This document shows positions 55,159-64,000 of a DNA stretch of 64,000 nt, one piece after another. The notes below the pieces were generated by a model. That model ran no database searches. It was not told where the DNA came from and saw only the letters and a program-made list of their open reading frames with translations. Within the stretch, counting starts at the first letter, position 1. Every line of letters starts with the position of its first letter. Source of the stretch: Sphingomonas sp. BK580 (GTDB lineage Bacteria > Pseudomonadota > Alphaproteobacteria > Sphingomonadales > Sphingomonadaceae). Where the stretch lies: contig NZ_JACIAY010000009.1 in NCBI RefSeq assembly GCF_014194975.1, positions 1 to 64,000 on the forward strand, in the 5' to 3' direction. A program made the position numbers and the translations under genes.

Positions 55159-55177
55159 TGTTCCACTTCCTCGAACA
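55159..55177. promoter_or_regulatory. LysR-type operator candidate
   Basis: TGTTC-CACTTCCTC-GAACA is a dyad with the T-N11-A core (T at 55162, A at 55174) of LysR-type sites. It overlaps the ribosome-binding site of the lysR gene, which suits autorepression. Confidence 0.5.
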
Positions 55178-55271
55178 TGACGGACGATTTTATCCGGCTG
55201 AACGCGACGGTCCACAAGCCCTAGATCATCGCCACGCACCGGCCCGCAGCGGCCCAACGGGAGTGAACAGC

Positions 55272-55970
55272 ATGATCGACCTCCGCCCCCTCGCCTCGCT
55301 CGGCGGCGCCAACCACGGCTGGCTCGACGCCAAGCACCATTTCTCGTTCGGCGGCTACCACGACCCCGCGCGCACCCACTGGGGCAACCTGCGCGTGTGG
55401 AACGACGACACGATCGCGCCCAAGACCGGCTTCCCGCCGCACCCGCACCGCGACATGGAGATCATCACCTATGTCCGCGAGGGCGCGATCACGCACCAGG
55501 ACAATCTCGGCAACGCGGGGCGCACCGAGGCGGGCGACGTGCAGGTGATGAGCGCGGGCACCGGCATCCGCCACGCCGAGTATAATATGGAGGACGTGAC
55601 CACGCGCATCTTCCAGATCTGGATCGTGCCGACGCGCACCGGCGACCAGCCGCAATGGGGCGCCAAGCCGTTCCCCAAGGGCGAGCGCTCGGGCCAGTTC
55701 GTCACGCTCGCCAGCGGCTATGACGGCGACGGCGACGCGCTGCCGATCCGCACCGACGCGCGCGTCGTCGGCGCGACGCTGCGCAAGGGCGAGCGCGCCG
55801 ACTATCCCCTCGGCCGCGACCGCAAGGCCTATCTGGTGCCCGCCACCGGGGCGGTCGAGATCGACGGCGTGCGGGTCGAGGCACGCGACGGTGCCGCGAT
55901 CAGCGAGGTCGAGGTGCTGAGCGTCACCGCGCTCGAGGACAGCGAGCTGGTGCTGGTCGACGCCGCCTGA
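55272..55970 (+). CDS. pirin family protein
   Basis: Bicupin of the pirin family, 232 residues. The N-terminal cupin carries the iron-site residues in FPPHPHRDMEIITYV, ITHQDN and GIRHAEYNM. Bacterial pirins bind iron and can act as quercetinases or as redox modulators. The ATG at 55272 has GGGAG upstream. Divergent from lysR. Confidence 0.92.
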   Translation: MIDLRPLASLGGANHGWLDAKHHFSFGGYHDPARTHWGNLRVWNDDTIAPKTGFPPHPHRDMEIITYVREGAITHQDNLGNAGRTEAGDVQVMSAGTGIRHAEYNMEDVTTRIFQIWIVPTRTGDQPQWGAKPFPKGERSGQFVTLASGYDGDGDALPIRTDARVVGATLRKGERADYPLGRDRKAYLVPATGAVEIDGVRVEARDGAAISEVEVLSVTALEDSELVLVDAA

Positions 55971-55980
55971 CGTCGACCGC

Positions 55981-56004
55981 GGCGTGTCCCGCACGGGGCA
56001 CGCC
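55981..56004. terminator. pirin gene terminator hairpin
   Basis: GGCGTGTCCC-GCAC-GGGGCACGCC, a ten-base stem with one G-T pair and a four-base loop, begins ten bases after the pirin stop. Confidence 0.6.
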
Positions 56005-56301
56005 GTGCGGCGGCCGGGTCAGCGCACGATGGCCTGGGTGACGGTCCGGCGCCCCTCGATCCCGGTGATCGGTCACGTCCCCTGATGCCCCCGCGCCACA
56101 GTCTTTCCAATTGTTAAATTGGTATTGTTTCGGCCCTGACATCGTGACAGCATGGTGACTACCAACACGGGAGGGAGCGGGTCCGCCGCGCGGTAATGGT
56201 CAACAGCCAGCCGCGCGCGTGTGGGCGCGGAAAGGTCGCGCGATAGCGGCCGTCGCGTACGCATGTCTCCCCCGCGCTCGTTGGCGAACGAAGGGGAAGA
56301 C
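56005..56301. promoter_or_regulatory. promoter region of TonB receptor, with dyad
   Basis: The dyad CCAATT-GTTA-AATTGG at 56107-56122 is in a locally AT-rich patch, with a further AATTGGTAT overlapping its right arm. It is about 180 bases before the receptor start, and may be an operator for a sugar-responsive regulator. No gene is present in this stretch. Confidence 0.45.
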
Positions 56302-59300
56302 ATGATGATGTTCAGGGGAATGCTCGCCGCGTCCTGTTGCGCGGCGGCGCTGATGGCGCTGCCCGCCGCGGCGCAGGTCACCACCGATAGCGCGGCCGAC
56401 ACCGACCAGGGCAGCGCCAAGCCGATCGGCGACCCGGTCGCTTCCGCCAAGCTCGCCGCCGACGTGCAGCGCGCTGGCGAGGCGGACGGCAGCGCCAGCA
56501 GCGGCGACGTGGTCGTCACCGGCACGCGCATCGTCCGTCCCAACAACCGCTCGGCCGCGCCGATCGTCACCACCACCGCCGCCGACATCGCCGCGCAGGG
56601 TGCGACCACGATCGAGGAGGTGGTGAACCGCCTGCCGCAGGTGCAGGTCAACTCGGAGCAGAATTTCAGCGATTCCGAGGGACGCCAGCGCATCAAGCTG
56701 CGCAGCCTGGGCTATGAGCGCACGCTGATGCTGATCGACGGGCTGCGCATCGGCCTGCCCAACACGGTCGACGTCGGCATCATCCCCAACGCCCTGGTCG
56801 AGCGGATCGACCTGCTGACCGGCGGCGCCTCGTCGGTGTACGGGTCGGACGCGGTCTCGGGCGTCGTCAACTTCGTGCTGAAGAAGAACTTCACCGGCGT
56901 CCGCATCGACGGAAACTACAGCTTCTTCAACCACAACAACCGCAGCAGCGCGGTGACGGAGGCGGCCGAGCGCGCCGGCTTCAACGCGGTCGATGGTCTG
57001 AGCAACGACGGCGGCCGCGCCGACGTCAGCCTCGCCGCCGGCGCCGACCTGTTCGACGGGCGGGTAAACATCACCAGCTTCATCAACTATCGCCAGTCCA
57101 GCCTGGTCAAGCTGGTGGATCGCTCGAACAGCGTCTGCGAGGTGACCCAGCCGAGCAACACCGCGCCGCTGTCGTGCACGCGCGCCAGCTACACGCCGGC
57201 GGGCACGATCATCCCCCAGTCGGGCGCCTTCGCGGGGCAGCAGTTCGTCAACAACCCCAATGGGAACGGCACCTTCATCCCGATCAACAGCGGGCCGGCG
57301 GGCAGCTCGGCGAACCCGTATGACGACTGGGCGTTCCAGCGCCCGTTCAACCGCGTCAACGTCGGCGGCTTCCTCACCGCGCAAATCGCCGACGACATCG
57401 AACTTTACAGCAACGTGCTGTTCTATCGCGACAAGTCGTACAACACGCAGCTCAACCGCACGTACAGCTATTCCGTGTACGGTGACACCCCGTTCCAGGT
57501 GAACTGCGACAATCCCTTCCTGTCCGCGTCGCAGGCGCAGGTGCTGTGCGGCACCAACGCGGGCGTGGCGGGCGCGTTCGCGCCGCTCGACGTGCGCTAC
57601 CGCTTCGACGGCCTGCCGCTGACCCAGCAGAAGTTCACCAACGAGGGCTATCGCATCGTCGCCGGCCTGCGCGGCAAGGGCTTCAACGACGTCTGGTCCT
57701 ATGACATTGCTGGCATGGTCTCCCGCGCGCGGCTCGACACGATCGACGTGCCGTTCGCGCGCTTCGACCAGATCAACCGCTCGCTCGACGTGGTCAACGT
57801 GGGCGGCACGCCGACCTGCCGCTCGGTCGTCAACGGTAGCGACCCGAGCTGCGTGCCGTTCAACGCCTTCGTACCCTTCAACCGCGACCAGGCGACCAAC
57901 GACTATTTGTACGGCGGCGCGACCGGCGGGATCAGCACGCGCATCCCGCGGCTGCTCCAGTTCCTCGGCACGGTGAGCGGCGATCTCGGCAAATACGGCA
58001 TCACCTCGCCGTTCGCGCAGCAGGGCGTCGCGCTCGCGCTGGGCGCCGAGTACCGCGAGGAGATGGAGCGGACGATCGTCAACGACATCTATATCGCCAA
58101 CAACGGCGGGCAGAACCAGCGCGTCACGCAGAACATCTTCGAGGCGAACGCCGAGATCCAGGCACCGCTGGTGGAGGACCAGTCGTGGACGCGGCTGCTC
58201 CAGCTCAACGGCGGCTATCGCGTCTCCAAGTACAACCGGCTCGCCGGCAAGTTCGATACCTGGAAGATCGAGGGGCTGTGGTCGCCGGTCGCGGACATCA
58301 CCTTCCGCGCCTCGTACAACAAGTCGCAGGCCGCGCCCGGCGTCGGCGCCGCGGCGGGGGCGAGCAACATCACCTGGAACCAGGGCTTCTACTCGGATCC
58401 CTGCGCGCCGCGCATCGATCCGGGCAACCCCAACGGCCCGCGGCTCGCGCCGCTCGGCACGCCGGCGCAGTGCGCCAACACCGGCCTGCCCGCCAACCTT
58501 TACGGCAGCGCGACGCTGATCTGCCCGAACGACGCCTGCACGGTGCGCGAGGGCGGTTTCAACCTGACGCCGGAGAGCGCGTTCACCAAGACGTTCGGCG
58601 TGGTGCTGCGCCCGCGCTTCCTGCCGGGGCTGACCGTCTCGATCGACCGCTGGCTGATCGATCTTAAGGACCAGTTGGTGTTCCTGCAGCCGCAGGACAT
58701 CATCAACGAGTGCCTCACCACCGGCCTCGAGTATTTCTGCCGCGGCATCGTGCGCAACCCGACCACGGGCACGCTGTCGAGCTCGCCCGCTACTCGCCCG
58801 GCGAGCGGCTGGGTCGCGCGCGGTTCGTCGAACGGCTATACCGAGCAGTCGTACGGCTGGGACTTCCAGAGCCAGTACAATCTCGGCCTGGGCAATTACG
58901 GCAAGCTCGACATGAGCTTCAACGGCACGCTGATGACGCGCAACGGCGGCCAGGCCTCGCCCGCGGCGATCAAGCGCAACTGCACCGGCTATTACGGCGC
59001 GGGCTGCGGCGAGAGCATGCCGCGCTGGCAGCACCAGCTGCGCACCACCTGGACCGCGCCGGACAACAGCACCAGCGTCTCGGTCAACTGGCGCCACCGC
59101 GCGGCCATGCCGCTGACCTTCTACGCGCCCGAAGACACCGGCATCCCGCAGCAGGACGAGAGCGCGCGGCGGGACCAGTTCCCGGGCATCGGCGCGTACG
59201 ACTGGATCGACCTGGCGCTGGCGTTCGACATCAACAAGCAGATGACGTTCCGCGTCGCCGCCAACAACCTGTTCGACCGCGATCCCCCGATCGTGCCCGA

Positions 59301-59397
59301 CAGCCGCTCGACCATCGGGCTGCTGCGCGGCAACACGATCATGGGCTATGACCTGCTCGGCCGGCAGATCGTCGCGGGCGTGTCGCTGCGGCTGTGA
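56302..59397 (+). CDS. TonB-dependent receptor
   Basis: Outer-membrane transporter of 1031 residues. The signal peptide ends ALPAAAQ near residue 24. A TonB-box-like DVVVTGTRIV precedes the plug domain (TTIEEVVNRLPQVQVN, LMLIDGLRIGLPN, GSDAVSGVVNFVLKK). The barrel has many paired cysteines in loops and ends AGVSLRL. AAGGGG lies upstream of the first ATG of three. Similar to sphingomonad receptors of unknown or oligosaccharide substrate. Confidence 0.95.
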   Translation: MMMFRGMLAASCCAAALMALPAAAQVTTDSAADTDQGSAKPIGDPVASAKLAADVQRAGEADGSASSGDVVVTGTRIVRPNNRSAAPIVTTTAADIAAQGATTIEEVVNRLPQVQVNSEQNFSDSEGRQRIKLRSLGYERTLMLIDGLRIGLPNTVDVGIIPNALVERIDLLTGGASSVYGSDAVSGVVNFVLKKNFTGVRIDGNYSFFNHNNRSSAVTEAAERAGFNAVDGLSNDGGRADVSLAAGADLFDGRVNITSFINYRQSSLVKLVDRSNSVCEVTQPSNTAPLSCTRASYTPAGTIIPQSGAFAGQQFVNNPNGNGTFIPINSGPAGSSANPYDDWAFQRPFNRVNVGGFLTAQIADDIELYSNVLFYRDKSYNTQLNRTYSYSVYGDTPFQVNCDNPFLSASQAQVLCGTNAGVAGAFAPLDVRYRFDGLPLTQQKFTNEGYRIVAGLRGKGFNDVWSYDIAGMVSRARLDTIDVPFARFDQINRSLDVVNVGGTPTCRSVVNGSDPSCVPFNAFVPFNRDQATNDYLYGGATGGISTRIPRLLQFLGTVSGDLGKYGITSPFAQQGVALALGAEYREEMERTIVNDIYIANNGGQNQRVTQNIFEANAEIQAPLVEDQSWTRLLQLNGGYRVSKYNRLAGKFDTWKIEGLWSPVADITFRASYNKSQAAPGVGAAAGASNITWNQGFYSDPCAPRIDPGNPNGPRLAPLGTPAQCANTGLPANLYGSATLICPNDACTVREGGFNLTPESAFTKTFGVVLRPRFLPGLTVSIDRWLIDLKDQLVFLQPQDIINECLTTGLEYFCRGIVRNPTTGTLSSSPATRPASGWVARGSSNGYTEQSYGWDFQSQYNLGLGNYGKLDMSFNGTLMTRNGGQASPAAIKRNCTGYYGAGCGESMPRWQHQLRTTWTAPDNSTSVSVNWRHRAAMPLTFYAPEDTGIPQQDESARRDQFPGIGAYDWIDLALAFDINKQMTFRVAANNLFDRDPPIVPDSRSTIGLLRGNTIMGYDLLGRQIVAGVSLRL

Positions 59398-59407
59398 CCT
59401 GAGCGGG

Positions 59408-59441
59408 GCGGCCGTGCGCTTCCAGCGGGAGACACGGCCGC
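59408..59441. terminator. hairpin between convergent TonB receptors
   Basis: Perfect nine-base stem GCGGCCGTG/CACGGCCGC with a 16-base loop, between two convergent receptor genes. It fits a shared terminator; no T-run on either side. Confidence 0.5.
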
Positions 59442-59447
59442 TCCCTC

Positions 59448-62400
59448 TCACCCCTCGCCGCGCTCGCCGAGGCGGACGCCGAGCGTCAGCCGCACCGAGC
59501 GCGGCGGCTGATACTCGAGCGGCAGGCCGTAGTGGCGGTTCAGCGAGCCGTCGCGATTCTCGCCATATTCCTGATAGTCGGTGCGCGCCGCCGACCCGAG
59601 CAGGTTGAACACGTCGATCGAGAGGAAGCTGCCGGGCAGGCGCGGCAGGTCGAGCTGCGCGTTGACGTCGAGCTCACGACGCCAGTCGCTGGCGAAGGCG
59701 GTGCCGCGCGGCACCAGATAGGTCACGCGCCCGCTCGCCGGATCGGCAAAGGCGCGCCGGTGGACGAAGCGCGGCTGCGCGCAATAGTAGCTACCGTTGT
59801 CATAGGCCGCGGCGAAGTTCGCGGAGTCGAAATAGGCTCCGAGGCAGGAGAAATGCCGCGGTGACTCGACCAGCACGTTGGCGCCCACCCGAACGCGCGC
59901 GCCGATGCCGTAGCTGCCGAGCATTTTGACCGTGTGAGCGCGCTCGTTGGGCAGGATGCCGTAGGCGCCGTCGAGCAGCCCGGGCTGGTCGAAATCCTGC
60001 GTCTCGCCGGCGTTGCGCTGGCCATTGTCTGACTTGACCGAGCCCTCGTAATTGCCGCGGAGCCGTGTGTAGGTGTAGCTCGCCTGCAGCGACCAGCGAT
60101 CGGCGTAGCCGCGCTGCACCTCGAGCTGGACGCTGTCGTAGTCGCGCTTCGCTCGCGGTAGCTGCAACGCCGCCGCGCTGAGCCGCGCCACGCCGCACTG
60201 GCGCGGGTAGACGTCGCAGCGGCCGTTGAGCCGCACCGTCACGTCGCTGCCCGGGTTGGCGAGCACATACTGGTGGAAGCCGGTGAACACGTCCGCGCAC
60301 CCGGCGATGCCGTGGTCGCGGCAGTAAGCGATCGCGGCGGCGTCCACCGCCATGTCGTCGAGCGCGCGGCCGAGGCGGCGGTTGATATAGGCGGCGCGGA
60401 AGCGCCACGCGCCGAGGCGCTGCTCGACGCCGAGATCCCACTCGTCGGCGTAGCTCGGCTGGAGCGTGCTCGAGATCAGCCCGTCGGTCGGCACCTTGAC
60501 GCCGTCGCGATAGATGCCCGAGCAGAGCTCGCCCGCGTTGGGCGACACCGCGGGGCAGGCATGACCGCGCGTGGCACGGCCGAGGCCGACGACGTTGCCG
60601 CGCTGGTCGAAGCGCAGCCCGACAGGGATGCCCGCGGCGTCGACCACATGCGGGTCGACTCCGTCGGGATAGGCGAAGTCCTGGCGATATTGCAGCCCCG
60701 CGCCGCCGAGATGAATGTCGATGTCGGTCGACACCGGCAGGAAATAGCGGTTCCACGATCCGAACAGGCTGGTGCGATGGTCGCCGAAGACGTCCAGCGC
60801 GGCGCCGAGCCGCGGCCCCCATTGCTCGCCCGAGCGGAAGAAGGTGGCGCCGTCGATCGCGTCGTTGCTGAAACGATCGTCGCGCAGTCCGGGCTGGAGC
60901 GTCAACCGATCGCCGAGCAGCGACCAGCTGTCCTGCAGGTAAAACGACTCGTTGCGCGCGTGCCAGACACCCGCGTTATGCGAGAAGCTGCGCCGGATGT
61001 AGTTGGGCGTGAGGGTGAAATAATAGCCGCCGTTCAACGAGGTGTCGCTGGCAGACGTGAGCGACTCGCGCTCGAAGCCGGCGCGGACATGGTGCGTTCC
61101 CGCGAGACGGAGGTGCGCGTCAGCGTCGGCGCGGTAGAAGCGGCGGGTGTCGGACCCGACCGATCGGTCGTAGTCGAAGCCGCGAACCGTCTGGGTATCG
61201 CCGCCGAGCGTGCTCGTCACGATCGCTACCTCGGGGTCGGCGCGATGCCCGCGGTCGTCGTGGTTCTCGCCGTAAGAGAGCGTGAGCGAGAGGGACGGCG
61301 CGAACTGACCGTTGTAGGTCACGACGAAGTTGTTGCCGCCGGAGCGGTCGGTGACCGCGCCGATCCGCTCGCCCACGTCGCGGGACACCGGGTCGATCGC
61401 GCGGTAGAGATAACGATCGACCTGCCGATCGCGAAAGAACGTCCCCTCGACGCGCTGCCCGGCACCGAGGACGGCGTCGATCTTGGCGCCGTAGAAGGGC
61501 GAGTGACTGCGGTAGCGGCGCTGCTGCTCGCTCAGCAGGTCGAAGCTGCTCTCGGCGTGGCGGTTGGGGTTGTACAAGGCGTAGAAGAAGAGGTGATCGC
61601 GGATGAGCGGGCCGCTGACGTAATAGTTCGCCTCGGCCCCGGTCTTCTCGTAGCGCCGGTTGAGCGACGCATAGCTGTCGGGCGAGGTCGCGCGCAACGC
61701 GGCAGGCGCGTAGCTGACCAGCGCGCCCGCCTTGAAACGGTTCGATCCGGACTTGGTCACCGCGGTCACCGTGCCGCCCAGGACGCGCCCGAACTCCGCC
61801 GGCAGGCCGTAGGTCTGCACCGCGAACGATTGGTAGAACTCGATCGGGGGCGTGTTGCCGCCGAGGAAGGTGCGGAAGTTGGTGACGTTCAGCCCGTTCA
61901 CGTAATATGCGTTCTCGGCCACGGTGGCGCCCGACAGCGAGGCGAGGCTGCCGAAGGTGGTATCGCCCGCGGTGGTGCCGGGCGCGAGCAAGGTCAGCGC
62001 GGTCTGGTCGCGCGCGATCGGCGAGCGGTCGAGCAGCCCGCCGACGTCGCCGATCGCCACGCCGCCGGTGCCCGGTCCGAGATCGTTGACGCGCCGCGCG
62101 CGTCCGGTGACGACCACGTCCGCCACGGCGGCGCTGTCTGCGGCGGCAGCCCCGACGGTGAAAGTATAAGCGTTCACCGCGCCGGCACTGATCGTGATCG
62201 TGTCGCTGAGCGTCGGAGCGCCGGGCACGTCGATCGTCACCTGGTAGCGCCCGATCGGCAATGCGGCAGCGCGGAACGAACCGTCGCGCGACACCGTCGC
62301 GGCGCGCTCGAAGCCCTGCGCGTCGGATCGCAGCTTCACGACGCCACCGTTCGCGCGCCTGCCGTCGGCGCGTTGCACCGTCCCGGCCAGTGCGCCCATG

Positions 62401-62525
62401 GTATAGTCTTGCGCTTGCGCCGGAAGATCTGCTACAAATCCGGCTACGGCCGTTGATAGATACCCTATCGTTTTCATGGCCGTCCAGGACAGCAGCACTC
62501 GTTCGGGGCGACGGGTCGTCCGCAT
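59448..62525 (-). CDS. TonB-dependent receptor with CarbopepD_reg-like domain
   Basis: Outer-membrane receptor of about 1025 residues of the Oar-like type. After a signal (ending LPAQAQ) comes a carboxypeptidase-regulatory-like beta domain (GTVQRADGRRANGGVVKL, LPIGRYQVTIDVPG), then the plug (IARDQTALTLLAPGTT, GGTVTAVTKSGSN) and the barrel. The first ATG (62531) abuts the ribosome-binding site AAGGGG, so the second ATG at 62525 was chosen; an ATG at 62477 also gives a signal peptide. The ligand is unknown. Confidence 0.93.
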   Translation of the reverse strand: MRTTRRPERVLLSWTAMKTIGYLSTAVAGFVADLPAQAQDYTMGALAGTVQRADGRRANGGVVKLRSDAQGFERAATVSRDGSFRAAALPIGRYQVTIDVPGAPTLSDTITISAGAVNAYTFTVGAAAADSAAVADVVVTGRARRVNDLGPGTGGVAIGDVGGLLDRSPIARDQTALTLLAPGTTAGDTTFGSLASLSGATVAENAYYVNGLNVTNFRTFLGGNTPPIEFYQSFAVQTYGLPAEFGRVLGGTVTAVTKSGSNRFKAGALVSYAPAALRATSPDSYASLNRRYEKTGAEANYYVSGPLIRDHLFFYALYNPNRHAESSFDLLSEQQRRYRSHSPFYGAKIDAVLGAGQRVEGTFFRDRQVDRYLYRAIDPVSRDVGERIGAVTDRSGGNNFVVTYNGQFAPSLSLTLSYGENHDDRGHRADPEVAIVTSTLGGDTQTVRGFDYDRSVGSDTRRFYRADADAHLRLAGTHHVRAGFERESLTSASDTSLNGGYYFTLTPNYIRRSFSHNAGVWHARNESFYLQDSWSLLGDRLTLQPGLRDDRFSNDAIDGATFFRSGEQWGPRLGAALDVFGDHRTSLFGSWNRYFLPVSTDIDIHLGGAGLQYRQDFAYPDGVDPHVVDAAGIPVGLRFDQRGNVVGLGRATRGHACPAVSPNAGELCSGIYRDGVKVPTDGLISSTLQPSYADEWDLGVEQRLGAWRFRAAYINRRLGRALDDMAVDAAAIAYCRDHGIAGCADVFTGFHQYVLANPGSDVTVRLNGRCDVYPRQCGVARLSAAALQLPRAKRDYDSVQLEVQRGYADRWSLQASYTYTRLRGNYEGSVKSDNGQRNAGETQDFDQPGLLDGAYGILPNERAHTVKMLGSYGIGARVRVGANVLVESPRHFSCLGAYFDSANFAAAYDNGSYYCAQPRFVHRRAFADPASGRVTYLVPRGTAFASDWRRELDVNAQLDLPRLPGSFLSIDVFNLLGSAARTDYQEYGENRDGSLNRHYGLPLEYQPPRSVRLTLGVRLGERGEG

Positions 62526-62816
62526 GTTCATTTCCCCTTGTCTATCGTTCTCTTTTCCGGTGCGGCGGCGTGACGCGCTCGCGGAGAACAGAGACTAGGG
62601 ACGATCAAGCCAAAAGCGCGAGAGAGCCGGTGGCTCATCTTGGCGAGTCAACGTGGCAGCATCGCTGTCACGATCGTGTCTTATTTACCACAAGTCTGAG
62701 ACATTATCTGTCGTCGGCCATCTTGCGCCGCAAATAACCTTGCCGTCGCCCCCTGTCGCTCTGCAGCATCGTGTCCGACAGGCGCCGCACAAGGCGCCGC
62801 AGCACAGGGAAGACTC
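62526..62816. promoter_or_regulatory. divergent promoter region of two TonB receptors
   Basis: A 290-base region between divergent receptor genes. It holds the inverted repeat CGTGGCAGC-ATC-GCTGTCACG (62652-62672, one mismatch), a candidate shared operator, and a GGCGCC-GCACAA-GGCGCC hairpin at about 62781-62798. Confidence 0.5.
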
Positions 62817-64000
62817 ATGAAGCGATCGCTCGCCCGACGTCACCGCCTCCTCGCCCCTAGCCTGCTCGCGCTCGCCGCCGCCGCGGCGCTGCCCGCCGCC
62901 GCGCACGCCCAGGCCGCGCCCGAGCAGGACGCCGCGCAGATCGCCGCGCAGACCGGCGAGGACGTGGTTGTCACCGGCTCGCGCATCCGCCGCGACCCGC
63001 TCGACAACCCCTCCCCCGTCGTGACCGTCGACGAGGCCGCGATCGCCAAGACCGGCCTCTCCTCGATCGCCGACGTGCTGCAGCGCATCCCGGCCTCGTC
63101 GGGCGGGCTCAACTCCAAGTTCAACAACTCGGGCAATCTCGGCAACCCGCCCGACGGCGGCGGCGTCGGCGCCGGCTCGGCGGCGATCGACCTGCGCTAC
63201 CTCGGCGCCAAGCGCACGCTCGTGCTGGTCGACGGGCTGCGCTACGTCAACGGCGCCAGCGCCAGCGGCATCCCCGGCACGGTCGACCTCAACTCGATCC
63301 CCGACGTGATGATCCAGCGCGTCGAGGTGCTCCAGTCGGCCGCCTCGGCGCTCTACGGCTCGGACGCGATCGGCGGCGTGGTCAACATCATCACGCGCTC
63401 GGGCCAGAAGGGCTTCCGCGCGCAGGCGCAATATGGCCAGTATCTCGGCGAGAACGACGGCGGCACGCAGAATTACCAGCTCAGCTGGGGCGGCGGCAGC
63501 GACCGGGTCCACCTCGACGTCGGCGGCTTCTACACCAAGCAGGATCCGGTGAGCGCGGCCGACCGCGACATCTCGCAATTCCCCAACCCGGGCCAGACGA
63601 GCTGCACCGACGAGATCGGCGGCTGCTCCAGCTTCACGCCGTCGGGCCGCTTCGTCGTCAACGGTCAGAACATCACGCTGCGCGCGCCGGTCACCGGCCG
63701 CCGAGCGGTCTATGATCCCACGCTGGCGACCGGCGACTTCAAGGCGTTCACCGCCGCGGATCGGTTCAACTTCGCGCCGTACAATTACTTCCTCACGCCG
63801 AACGAGCGCTACGGCGGCTTCGCCAACGCGCGTGCCGAGTTCGCCGACTGGTTCAACGTCCGCGTCAAGACGGTGTGGAACCACCGCCAGTCGCAGAACC
63901 GCGCCGCCTTCCTGCCGCTCGGGCTCGGGCCCGACATCGGCAACGGCAACCTGCTCGACACGATCACGATCGACGCGACCAACCCGTACAATCCGTTCGG
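62817..64000 (+). CDS. TonB-dependent receptor, cut by window end
   Basis: The first 394 codons of an outer-membrane receptor; no stop before the window end. The ATG at 62817 follows CAGGGAAGA. A signal peptide ends PAAAHAQ near residue 32. TonB-box-like [14 protein letters not shown] is followed by the plug: [36 protein letters not shown] and [17 protein letters not shown]. This N-terminus is of the type often linked to oligosaccharide or peptide uptake, but the ligand cannot be told. Confidence 0.95.
   Translation, partial: MKRSLARRHRLLAPSLLALAAAAALPAAAHAQAAPEQDAAQIAAQTGEDVVVTGSRIRRDPLDNPSPVVTVDEAAIAKTGLSSIADVLQRIPASSGGLNSKFNNSGNLGNPPDGGGVGAGSAAIDLRYLGAKRTLVLVDGLRYVNGASASGIPGTVDLNSIPDVMIQRVEVLQSAASALYGSDAIGGVVNIITRSGQKGFRAQAQYGQYLGENDGGTQNYQLSWGGGSDRVHLDVGGFYTKQDPVSAADRDISQFPNPGQTSCTDEIGGCSSFTPSGRFVVNGQNITLRAPVTGRRAVYDPTLATGDFKAFTAADRFNFAPYNYFLTPNERYGGFANARAEFADWFNVRVKTVWNHRQSQNRAAFLPLGLGPDIGNGNLLDTITIDATNPYNPF

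Overview
The window is chromosomal DNA of a GC-rich alphaproteobacterium, most probably a sphingomonad (Sphingomonas or a near relative). This is inferred from several things together: four large TonB-dependent receptors, a PEP-CTERM protein of the PEPxxW type, a Ros/MucR regulator of the sphingomonad kind, an HWE histidine kinase, and many interspersed palindromic repeats. Most of the sequence is ordinary single-copy chromosome. No phage, insertion sequence, CRISPR array or conjugation gene was seen.

Layout. 0-9.3 kb: tRNA-Leu(CAG), an NDUFA9-like SDR, uppP, and a glutamate synthase block in the order gltD - DUF2059 protein - repeat-interrupted small ORF - gltB. 9.3-12 kb: repeats, a YdjM-like membrane protein, a decayed glycerophosphodiesterase and a PEP-CTERM protein. 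12-17 kb: a two-component system with a PepSY protein, then an HWE kinase and a receiver protein. 17-28 kb: nrdA and nrdB, separated by about 8 kb that holds a chemotaxis receptor, a divergent IclR regulator / alpha-L-fucosidase pair, pcaF and a gene-poor stretch. 28-39.6 kb: a YegP-like small protein, an epoxide-hydrolase-like enzyme, pgi, lepB-rnc, an HNH protein, mntH, two amidohydrolases in one operon, mucR and an MpaB-type protein.

39.6-48.4 kb: a large TonB-dependent receptor, then the complete Tol-Pal operon ybgC-tolQ-tolR-tolA-tolB-pal. 48.4-56 kb: a single-domain asparaginase-like protein with an M3 peptidase, a frameshifted hypothetical gene, a PepSY/DUF2946 pair, and a LysR/pirin divergent pair. 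56-64 kb: three TonB-dependent receptors, the last cut by the window end.

The most unusual signal is the set of palindromic repeat families. Family A has six copies of about 80 bp, and families B to F have one or two copies each. Most copies sit just downstream of genes, but several are read through in frame. One lies inside the start of tolB, between the start codon (coupled to the tolA stop) and the signal-peptide core. One interrupts a nucleotidyltransferase-like ORF between gltD and gltB. One forms the C-terminus of the YdjM-like protein. Families A and C also occur together twice with nearly identical spacing.
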